Shown here: positions 8,877-14,502 of the stretch, in pieces
Layout of the letters: each line of letters starts with the position of its first letter
How positions within the stretch are numbered: position 1 is the stretch's first letter
NCBI GenBank assembly: GCA_905236365.1
Contig: CAJOPP010000120.1
Coordinates: 1 to 14,592 of the forward strand
Origin: an uncultured Lachnospiraceae bacterium
Lineage (GTDB): Bacteria > Bacillota > Clostridia > Lachnospirales > Lachnospiraceae
Length of the DNA stretch: 14,592 nucleotides
Direction: 5' to 3'
Made by a program: the position numbers and the translations under genes
Notes under the pieces: model-generated
Told to the model about the DNA's origin: nothing
The model's input: only the letters and a program-made list of their open reading frames with translations
The model's database searches: none

Positions 8877-8947
8877 CATTATAAACAGTGAGTTTAACGT
8901 AAATGTGACGTTTAAATTATTGGAATCCGAATGAAGTTATGATAGAG

Positions 8948-8982
8948 ATGGCTATGCGATAATGCATAGCCATTGTTAATTT
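8948..8982 (+). terminator. Hairpin after addA, probable terminator
   Basis: ATGGCTATGC (8948-8957) and its perfect complement GCATAGCCAT (8964-8973) enclose a 6-nt loop, GATAAT. A modest T-rich tail (TGTTAATTT) follows. It lies 71 bp beyond the addA stop and is the first stable hairpin there. The T tract is weak, so termination is inferred. Confidence 0.55.
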
Positions 8983-8985
8983 CGT

Positions 8986-9119
8986 GTAACAGTGAAGCCT
9001 TTGGCTTCACTGTTACGCATCGGACACAGCATCGCGTTCCGGTGTGCCCGATAATAGTATAATTTACGTTGTTTGCATGCAGTAAGCAGCAAATGCAGGC
9101 GGCAGAGAGGAAACTGATA
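8986..9119 (+). repeat. Structured intergenic repeat, copy E1
   Basis: E1 starts with a perfect 14-bp hairpin (GTAACAGTGAAGCC at 8986-8999, loop TTT, complement at 9003-9016). An imperfect hairpin follows, ATCGGACAC (9019-9027) against GTGTGCCCGAT (9042-9052), then a less structured part with TGCAGGCGG (9094-9102). The reverse complement of 13973-14108 (E2) aligns almost without gaps over the whole length, at about three-quarters identity by eye and about 85% over the first 67 bp. The outer end in E2 shows short terminal inverted repeats; in E1 the right end is degenerate. No coding capacity is visible. It fits a small non-autonomous mobile repeat or a dispersed structured-RNA family; I cannot name it. 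Confidence 0.75.
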
Positions 9120-9144
9120 TAAATTTATTTTTTTTTAAAAGTAA

Positions 9145-9171
9145 TTGACAGATAACTAGGGTTAGTATAAG
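9145..9171 (+). promoter_or_regulatory. Candidate promoter for the regulator remnant
   Basis: TTGACA (9145-9150) and TATAAG (9166-9171) are separated by 15 bp, which is shorter than the 17-bp optimum. A T/A-rich run (9122-9140) lies just upstream, as in UP elements. It faces the ATG at 9205. The -35 hexamer is perfect, but the short spacer keeps confidence moderate. Confidence 0.45.
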
Positions 9172-9204
9172 CTGATTTTAAAATAGAAATTGATGGGAGA
9201 ATTT

Positions 9205-9443
9205 ATGGAGGCTCAAAAACTTGCAGAGAAAATGAGTCAAATGCATATTGATTACGCTAAACCAATAGGTCAACCATCTGTTTGACGGAGTATGGGATTG
9301 CAACCGCAAAGCAGTATTATGAGGAATTGGTGCTGCATCACAAACAGATGATTCATATAATCGGAGAGCGGGATGCTGAGCAGATTATGCAGATTCTTCT
9401 TAGAATATTATATGTGATTGAAGTAGGGAAGATGAAACTATAA
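9205..9443 (+). pseudogene. Broken winged-helix (MarR-like) transcription regulator remnant
   Basis: An ATG at 9205, preceded by GGGAGA, opens a 26-codon frame (MEAQKLAEKMSQMHIDYAKP...) that stops at 9283-9285. From 9282 another frame continues as LTEYGIATAKQYYEEL, then HHKQMIHIIGERDAEQ and IMQILLRILYVIEVG, ending at TAA 9441-9443. The second part has the LTE-G start and long helices typical of the C-terminal dimerisation region of MarR-family regulators; a DtxR-like origin is possible. The DNA-binding core expected between the two parts is missing, so an internal deletion with frameshift is the simplest reading. A promoter-like sequence lies upstream and a terminator directly downstream, as for a formerly independent gene. 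Its position before feoAB suggests, without proof, a lost local regulator. Confidence 0.5.
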
Positions 9444-9445
9444 TG

Positions 9446-9482
9446 AGAAAAAACAGCAAATAGAAAAGCTGTTTTCTTTTTC
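9446..9482 (+). terminator. Intrinsic terminator after the regulator remnant
   Basis: AAAACAGC (9450-9457) pairs with GCTGTTTT (9468-9475) across a 10-nt A-rich loop, and CTTTTTC follows. It begins a few bases after the TAA at 9441-9443. It separates the remnant's transcript from feoAB, so feoAB probably uses its own promoter downstream. Confidence 0.7.
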
Positions 9483-9487
9483 GACAC

Positions 9488-9539
9488 AAAGTTTCTACTA
9501 AAAAGTTTCTATCAAAAAGTTTCTGATAAAAGTTTTATC
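9488..9539 (+). promoter_or_regulatory. 14-bp tandem repeat array and palindrome upstream of feoAB
   Basis: AAAGTTTCT recurs at 9488, 9502 and 9516 in a strict 14-bp period (unit AAAGTTTCTNNNAA), with a diverged AAAGTTTTA at 9529. The last part is a perfect 15-bp palindrome, GATAAAAGTTTTATC (9525-9539), 58 bp before the feoAB ATG. The spacing and position suggest iterated binding sites for a regulator of the iron transporter. It does not match the classical Fur box. The identity of any binding protein is unknown, and no clear -35/-10 pair is seen within it. Confidence 0.5.
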
Positions 9540-9597
9540 CAATATTGAATGTAAGATGAGATTATTTACAGAAATACCAAAGGAAGGAGTTATCTCT

Positions 9598-11958
9598 ATG
9601 ACGCTGAAAGAATTAAAAATTGGTCAGACTGCACGTATTACAACAGTTGGAGGACAAGGAGCCTTAAGACAACATTTTTTGGATATGGGAGTGATTCCGG
9701 GGGCAGAAGCAACCCTTGTGAAATTAGCTCCTATGGGAGATCCGATGGAGTTGCAGATTCATGGATATGAATTGACTCTTCGTCTTGCAGATGCTGATCA
9801 GATTGAAGTTACTTTGCTTGATAAGAAGGAAGAGGAAAAGGAAGAGAATAGTTCGGCACAGAAGCCATTACATAATACTTCTGTTCATCCGGGATTGGGT
9901 GAAGAGGGAAAATTTCATGCAAAGGGAGATGGAGATCCATTACCGGATGATACGACGCTCACCTATGCATTGGTGGGGAATCAGAACTGCGGTAAGACCA
10001 CATTATTCAATCAATTGACGGGTGCCAATCAGCATGTGGGTAATTTCCCGGGTGTGACCGTTGATCGCAAGGATGGAGCAATCCGTGGCCATTCCAATAC
10101 AATGATAACGGATCTGCCGGGGATTTATTCCATGTCTCCATACAGCAATGAAGAAATCGTATCCCGAAATCATGTGCTTTATGAGAAGCCGAAAGCAATC
10201 ATAAATATTGTAGATGCAAATAATATAGAGAGAAATCTTTATCTGACGATGCAGCTGTTAGAAATGGATACACCAATGGTAGTAGCTCTTAATATGATGG
10301 ATGAAGTAAGGGGAAATGGAGGATCAATTGATGTCAATGTTATGGAAGAAATGCTTGGTGTACCGGTAATACCGATTTCTGCTGCCAAGAATGAGGGTGT
10401 GGATGAACTGGTAAAGCATGCTATTCACATTGCTCATTATCAGGAACGACCTGTGAAGCAGGATTTTTGTGATGAGCGGGAGCATGAAGGAGCGGTGCAT
10501 CGCTGTATTCATGGTGTGGAGTATCTGATTGAGGACCATGCAAAGCGTGCTGGAATTCCTGTCCGTTTTGCAGTTACAAAGATCATTGAGGGGGATCCGT
10601 TAATCCTGACGCAGCTTCATCTGGATTCGAATGAACAGGAAATGTTAGAACATATTATTGTGCAGATGGAAAAAGAAAGGGAGCTTGATCGGAGTGCTGC
10701 AATAGCAGATATGCGGTTTGCATTTATCAAAAAGGTTTGTGACAAATCCGTAAAAAAACCAAGGGAGAGCAAAGAACATATTCGGAGTCAGAAGATTGAT
10801 AAAGTATTGACCGGCAAATATACAGCAATTCCGATGTTTGTAGGTATTATGGCACTTGTATTCTGGCTTACTTTTAATGTGATTGGGGCCTGGTTACAAG
10901 GATTTATGGAAATGGGTGTAGAGGCATTGACCAAGCTGGCTGATCAGGCTATGACTGCCATGCATGTTAATGCGACCCTTCAAAGTCTGATCATTGATGG
11001 TATTTTCGCCGGAGTGGGAAGCGTACTCAGTTTCTTACCGATTATTGTGACATTGTTTCTGTTCCTGTCTTTGCTGGAAGATAGTGGATATATTGCCAGA
11101 GTTGCATTTTTCATGGATAAACTTCTTCGGAAGATTGGTTTGTCGGGGCGAAGTATTGTTCCAATGCTGATTGGATTTGGATGTAGTGTTCCGGCGGTAA
11201 TGTCAACGAGAACCCTGCCAAGTGAGAGAGATCGTAAGATGACAATTTTGATGACACCTTTTATGAGTTGTACAGCAAAACTTCCAATCTATGCGTTTTT
11301 TGTAGATGCATTTTTTCCAGGGCATGGGGGACTGATTATGGCAGGTCTGTATTTTCTTGGTATTGCAATCGGAATTCTGATCGCTTTTTTGTATAAAGGG
11401 ACTCTTTTCAAAGGGGAGGCAGTACCATTTGTCATGGAACTTCCGAACTATCGTCTTCCGGGTGCACGAAATGTATTGCAGCTTTTGTGGGAAAAAGCGA
11501 AGGATTTTTTACAGAAAGCATTTACGGTTATTTTTTTGGCTACGATCGTAGTATGGTTTTTACAAAGCTTTGATCTTCGATTGAATGTAGTGGATGATTC
11601 AGCAAAAAGTATTCTTGCCATGATATCAGGATTACTGGTTCCTATCTTTCAGCCGATTGGATTGGGGGATTGGCGCATTTGCACATCTCTAATCAGCGGT
11701 TTTATGGCAAAGGAGAGTGTGGTATCGACGCTTGAAATCCTGTTTAGTGCAGAAGGCGGTGTGACATCTGCAATGTCTTCATTGGCAGCAGCTTCTCTTT
11801 TGGTATTTAGTCTGCTGTATACGCCATGTGTAGCTGCGGTAGCAGCCATAAAGCGGGAATTGGGAAGAAAATGGGCAGTTGCTGTGGTTGTATGGCAGTG
11901 TTCGATTGCATGGATCGCTGCATGGATTGTCCGGTTGATTGGATTAATGATCATGTAA
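9598..11958 (+). CDS. feoB: FeoA-FeoB fusion, ferrous iron transporter
   Basis: This 786-residue protein imports Fe(II) across the cytoplasmic membrane. Residues 1-75 form a FeoA SH3-like domain (LKIGQTARITTVGG, LRQHFLDMGVIPGAE, HGYELTLRLADADQIEV). A charged linker (76-120) leads to the FeoB G domain with G1 GNQNCGKT (127-134), G2 GNFPGVTV (148-155), G3 DLPG (172-175), G4 NMMD (232-235) and G5 SAAK (261-264). The membrane part (from about 409) holds the two Gate regions: GFGCSVPAVMSTRT (526-539), MTPFMSCTAKLPIY (552-565) and YTPCVAAVAAIKRE (741-754), with Cys529 and Cys558. The ATG at 9598 follows AAGGAAGGAG by 8 nt; an in-frame ATG at 9556 lacks such a site. No feoC or separate feoA is visible. 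It is monocistronic, between terminators. Confidence 0.96.
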   Translation: MTLKELKIGQTARITTVGGQGALRQHFLDMGVIPGAEATLVKLAPMGDPMELQIHGYELTLRLADADQIEVTLLDKKEEEKEENSSAQKPLHNTSVHPGLGEEGKFHAKGDGDPLPDDTTLTYALVGNQNCGKTTLFNQLTGANQHVGNFPGVTVDRKDGAIRGHSNTMITDLPGIYSMSPYSNEEIVSRNHVLYEKPKAIINIVDANNIERNLYLTMQLLEMDTPMVVALNMMDEVRGNGGSIDVNVMEEMLGVPVIPISAAKNEGVDELVKHAIHIAHYQERPVKQDFCDEREHEGAVHRCIHGVEYLIEDHAKRAGIPVRFAVTKIIEGDPLILTQLHLDSNEQEMLEHIIVQMEKERELDRSAAIADMRFAFIKKVCDKSVKKPRESKEHIRSQKIDKVLTGKYTAIPMFVGIMALVFWLTFNVIGAWLQGFMEMGVEALTKLADQAMTAMHVNATLQSLIIDGIFAGVGSVLSFLPIIVTLFLFLSLLEDSGYIARVAFFMDKLLRKIGLSGRSIVPMLIGFGCSVPAVMSTRTLPSERDRKMTILMTPFMSCTAKLPIYAFFVDAFFPGHGGLIMAGLYFLGIAIGILIAFLYKGTLFKGEAVPFVMELPNYRLPGARNVLQLLWEKAKDFLQKAFTVIFLATIVVWFLQSFDLRLNVVDDSAKSILAMISGLLVPIFQPIGLGDWRICTSLISGFMAKESVVSTLEILFSAEGGVTSAMSSLAAASLLVFSLLYTPCVAAVAAIKRELGRKWAVAVVVWQCSIAWIAAWIVRLIGLMIM

Positions 11959-12049
11959 AGAATCATAATTGAAAGAAGAATTCATGTGTTTCGAGGAGTG
12001 ATATCGGGCAAAGGATTCAAAAAATTGGATGAATAAAGGAAATATAAAG

Positions 12050-12089
12050 GGTGGGTCACATCTATCATGATGTGACACCACCTTTTTTT
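12050..12089 (+). terminator. Strong intrinsic terminator after feoAB
   Basis: GGTGGGTCACATC (12050-12062) pairs with GATGTGACACCACC (12069-12082), with one bulged base, a 6-nt loop and then seven Ts (12083-12089). It is 91 bp after the feoAB stop. Read on the minus strand it is followed by a weaker T-rich stretch, so it may also stop transcripts from the convergent amt gene, for which no other terminator is visible between 12090 and 12166. Confidence 0.9.
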
Positions 12090-12166
12090 AAAGAGATGAT
12101 TGTTTATTTAAAGATTTAAAAGAAAATATCATAATTATATTTTATTCATTGATTCATTAAAGAGTT

Positions 12167-13915
12167 TTAGTTTTCACCCTGCAAAGCGGCAAATCCTTCT
12201 TCACCGGTTCTTACTTTGATAACATTTTCAACATCGTATACGAAAATCTTACCATCACCAATATTGCCGGTATAAAGTGCCTTCTTAGCGGTGTCGATTA
12301 CGGTTGCAACCGGAACAGCACTTACGATAACTTCTACTTTTACCTTTGGAAGCAACAGGACATCGACCTCTGTACCACGATACATCTTAGCAGCACCTTT
12401 CTGGATTCCACATCCGAGAACCTGGGTCACAGTAATACCGGATACACCGATATCATTCAGTGCGTTCTTCAGATCCTCAAAGCGGTTCTGGTTACAAAGG
12501 ATCGTAACTTTGGAAATCTTTGGTGTTGTTCCATCTGCCGGAGCAACAGTTTTGTAAGTAACGGGAACAGCTTCAGCAGGAGTGACTGTTCCTGAAGCAG
12601 CAGGGGCAGTAGCAGCTAATTCGTTAGCCATACTTCCTAAGAATACGCTTCTTTCCGGTGATGACATGAAATCGGAGTATGCATTTGCAAGATTGTGCTC
12701 GGTACTGTCCAGACCAAGAACTTCTTCCTCTTCCGTTACACGAAGACCGATGGTATGCTTAATTACCTGGAAAATGATAGTCATCGTAACGGTTACCCAT
12801 GCAATAACACAAATCATACCAAGTGCCTGAATGCCTAATAAGTGAGCACCACCGCCAGTGAATAATCCCTTCCACTCGGTTCCGGTTCCATCTGAAAATA
12901 AACCGACACAGATTGTACCAAGTGCTCCGTTCATTCCGTGAACGCCAACGGCACCAACCGGATCGTCTACCTTTAACTTCTTATCTACAAATTCAATGCC
13001 GAATACAACAACAAATCCGGAAAGAATACCAATAATTGCTGCTGAGGTTGGAGATACGGTATCACAACCGGCTGTGATTGCGACCAGACCGGCAAGAGAA
13101 CCATTCAATGTCATAGAAACATCTGGTTTTTTATAGCGAATCCATGTGATGATCATAACAGTCACGGTAGCAACAGCAGCGGCAAGGTTTGTAGTAACGA
13201 AAATCTTACCTGCAGAAACAATGGCATCTCCTTCCATGGATACGGTGGATGCACCGTTGAATCCAAACCAGCAGAACCAAAGAATAAATACTCCCAAAGC
13301 TCCAAGAGTTAAACTGTGACCAGGAATGGCTCTTGCACGTCCGTCTTTGTGATATTTACCAATACGTGGGCCAAGAATCAGGGCACCGATAAATGCGGCA
13401 ACGCCACCTACCATATGTACAGCAGTGGATCCTGCAAAATCATGGAATCCCATTTGATTTAACCATCCTTCAGAACTCCAGATCCAGTGACCGGAAATCG
13501 GATATACTATCAAACTGATCAAAAGGCTGTAAATGCAGTAAGAAATAAATTTTGTTCTCTCGGCCATTGCTCCGGAAACAATTGTAGCAGCGGTAGCACA
13601 GAATACAGTCTGGAAGATCAGGTAAGCCCAGAACGGAACACCGTCAGGACACATTGCACTTCCGTAATTTGATTCAGAAGCAATTCCTTTGATGCTTCCG
13701 ATGAATCCATTTCCGGAACCAAACATCAGACCAAATCCAACTAACCAGAAAATTGGTGTACCGATGGAAAAGTCCATTAGGTTTTTCATGATAATATTAC
13801 CGGCATTCTTTGCCCGTGTAAAACCGGTCTCCACCATTGCGAAACCAGCTTGCATAAAAAATACCAGTGCGGCACCAACAAGTACCCAAATTGTGTTAAC
13901 AGCAGAAAACTCCAT
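12167..13915 (-). CDS. amt: Ammonium channel (Amt) fused to a C-terminal P-II nitrogen-sensor domain
   Basis: The 582-residue protein has an Amt domain (about 1-420) with multiple membrane helices. The pore twin histidines are His167 (STAVHMVGG) and His326 (VGVHGMNGALG), FQTVFCATAATI provides the phenylalanine gate region, and a cytosolic C-terminal region contains GLDSTEHNLANAYSDF (401-416). An Ala/Pro/Thr-rich linker (432-466) joins a complete P-II domain (467-578): T-loop GCGIQKGAAKMYRGTE (501-516) with Tyr512 at the classical uridylylation position, Gln505 and Lys524 at 2-oxoglutarate/ATP-binding positions, GDGKIFV (553-559) and VRTGEEG (568-574). It should import ammonium and gate itself according to 2-oxoglutarate and adenylate levels. 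The ATG at 13915 has AGGAGGT 8 nt upstream; a GTG three codons earlier overlaps that site and is rejected. No separate glnK gene is nearby. Confidence 0.96.
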   Translation of the reverse strand: MEFSAVNTIWVLVGAALVFFMQAGFAMVETGFTRAKNAGNIIMKNLMDFSIGTPIFWLVGFGLMFGSGNGFIGSIKGIASESNYGSAMCPDGVPFWAYLIFQTVFCATAATIVSGAMAERTKFISYCIYSLLISLIVYPISGHWIWSSEGWLNQMGFHDFAGSTAVHMVGGVAAFIGALILGPRIGKYHKDGRARAIPGHSLTLGALGVFILWFCWFGFNGASTVSMEGDAIVSAGKIFVTTNLAAAVATVTVMIITWIRYKKPDVSMTLNGSLAGLVAITAGCDTVSPTSAAIIGILSGFVVVFGIEFVDKKLKVDDPVGAVGVHGMNGALGTICVGLFSDGTGTEWKGLFTGGGAHLLGIQALGMICVIAWVTVTMTIIFQVIKHTIGLRVTEEEEVLGLDSTEHNLANAYSDFMSSPERSVFLGSMANELAATAPAASGTVTPAEAVPVTYKTVAPADGTTPKISKVTILCNQNRFEDLKNALNDIGVSGITVTQVLGCGIQKGAAKMYRGTEVDVLLLPKVKVEVIVSAVPVATVIDTAKKALYTGNIGDGKIFVYDVENVIKVRTGEEGFAALQGEN

Positions 13916-13922
13916 AACACAC

Positions 13923-13958
13923 ACCTCCTAAAAATTTTTGTGATGACATTTTGCCATC
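13923..13958 (-). promoter_or_regulatory. amt ribosome binding site with flanking hairpin
   Basis: AGGAGGT (13929-13923, minus strand) is a full consensus Shine-Dalgarno sequence 8 nt before the ATG. Immediately upstream are an A5T5 palindrome (13930-13939) and a 7-bp stem (GATGACA 13942-13948 with TGCCATC 13952-13958, 3-nt loop, one wobble). This site decides the ATG over the overlapping GTG. A role for the hairpin in translation is inference. Confidence 0.6.
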
Positions 13959-13972
13959 TTCTGAAATAAATG

Positions 13973-14108
13973 GTTACAGTTCATCCTTTAGCCGCCTGCA
14001 CTTGCTATGAGCAGCGTGTCAACAATGTAATTTGTACCGGCATCGGGCACACTGAAATGCGAAGCTGTGTCCGATACATAACAGTGAAGTCAAAGTCTGA
14101 ACTGTTAC
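13973..14108 (-). repeat. Structured intergenic repeat, copy E2 (inverted relative to E1)
   Basis: Read on the minus strand this 136-bp element aligns with E1 over its whole length. The shared blocks include GTAACAGT, TTCACTGTTA, ATCGGACACAGC, GTGTGCCCGAT and TGCAGGCGGC. Its ends form near-perfect 11-bp inverted repeats: GTTACAGTTCA at 13973-13983 and TGAACTGTTAC at 14098-14108, differing at one position. The first hairpin is less perfect than in E1, with about 10 of 13 positions paired. It lies in the 5' leader of amt. The terminal inverted repeats suggest a MITE-like origin; no target duplication is obvious by eye. Confidence 0.75.
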
Positions 14109-14120
14109 AATAAATGAAAA

Positions 14121-14178
14121 AGACGCCTGAATGATTATAGAAGAAATGTCATATTTCTTATATAATATGCAGACGCCT
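14121..14178. repeat. Long AT-rich inverted repeat flanked by 8-bp direct repeats in the amt leader
   Basis: ATTATAGAAGAAAT (14134-14147) and ATTTCTTATATAAT (14153-14166) are inverted repeats with one mismatch around the loop GTCAT. AGACGCCT flanks them as direct repeats at 14121-14128 and 14171-14178, 50 bp apart. It could be an operator, a transcript hairpin in the amt leader, or an old small insertion with duplicated flanks. No function can be assigned. Confidence 0.45.
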
Positions 14179-14185
14179 TTGTCGT

Positions 14186-14200
14186 TTGGGGAGCATCCCC
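14186..14200. other. Small GC-rich hairpin in the amt leader
   Basis: GGGGA and TCCCC around GCA form a compact 5-bp stem, surrounded by AT-rich sequence. On the amt transcript it would sit between the three-copy direct repeat and the AT-rich inverted repeat. It lacks a T tract, so it is not a terminator. Confidence 0.3.
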
Positions 14201-14247
14201 CTCATACTATGTTTTATGAAAGTGCATATCTTTATGAAATAAAGCTC

Positions 14248-14291
14248 CGAATAACGAATCGTTCCTGATACACGACTCTTCTGATATACGA
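14248..14291 (-). repeat. Direct repeats in the amt leader
   Basis: On the minus strand TCGTATATCAG (14291-14281) and TCGTGTATCAG (14275-14265) are direct repeats with one mismatch, spaced by 16 bp. A weaker third copy (TCGTTATTCGG) follows next to ACGATTCG. They lie downstream of the predicted amt promoter, within the transcribed leader, where they could be a protein- or RNA-level control site. This is a by-eye observation only. Confidence 0.35.
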
Positions 14292-14304
14292 AGAGGATTC
14301 ATAA

Positions 14305-14345
14305 GATAAAAAAAGGCACTCCACATTCTTTTGTGAAGCACCTTT
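14305..14345 (-). terminator. Leader terminator/attenuator with hexanucleotide loop
   Basis: On the minus strand AAAGGTGCTTCACA (14345-14332) pairs with TGTGGAGTGCCTTT (14325-14312), with three G-U wobbles. The loop is the 6-nt AAAGAA, and the stem runs into seven Ts. It starts only about 12 nt after the expected transcription start of the promoter at 14364-14391. Transcripts would either end at about 55 nt or read through towards amt, 390 bp further on. The AxxGxx loop is the signature of ANTAR-protein target hairpins, but the usual second hairpin upstream is not seen. Confidence 0.65.
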
Positions 14346-14363
14346 GCTTTCAATACGTTTTTC

Positions 14364-14391
14364 ATTATACTTAGAAAATGCAGATTGTCAA
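14364..14391 (-). promoter_or_regulatory. Near-consensus sigma-70/sigma-A promoter facing amt
   Basis: TTGACA (minus strand, 14391-14386) and TATAAT (14369-14364) are both perfect hexamers separated by 16 bp. Initiation is expected near 14357. It is the best promoter in the window and points towards amt, 450 bp away. The terminator hairpin directly after it implies conditional read-through or a short RNA product. Confidence 0.75.
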
Positions 14392-14502
14392 TAGGGAAAA
14401 TTTATTTTTGAAAGAATGAGAGAAAAAAAGATAAGAAAAAATTGATTTTTTGTTAATAATGTAAAGTTTATGGCATTGTTTTCAACACAGTTCCTTTGCC
14501 AC
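14392..14502. other. AT-rich non-coding stretch upstream of the amt promoter
   Basis: The sequence is very AT-rich with A and T runs (for example 14422-14451). It may act as an UP-element for the adjoining promoter. The minus-strand reading frame crossing it and the neighbouring hairpin element has no recognisable domain and no convincing ribosome binding site, so I see no gene here. Confidence 0.4.

Noticed and set aside
8986..9119. CRISPR or phage attachment site at the repeats
   Set aside because: There are only dispersed copies with internal hairpins, no regular spacers, no cas genes, no integrase and no tRNA nearby.
9525..9539. Fur box before feoAB
   Set aside because: The palindrome GATAAAAGTTTTATC resembles the outer GATA/TATC of Fur sites but not the inner consensus, so naming it a Fur box is not supported.
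13916..13924. GTG start three codons upstream for amt
   Set aside because: The GTG overlaps the AGGAGGT Shine-Dalgarno sequence, which is correctly spaced for the ATG at 13915.
14113..14357. 6S RNA or another known structured RNA between the amt promoter and E2
   Set aside because: The 5' and 3' ends do not form a convincing closing stem, and no known family signature could be matched by eye.
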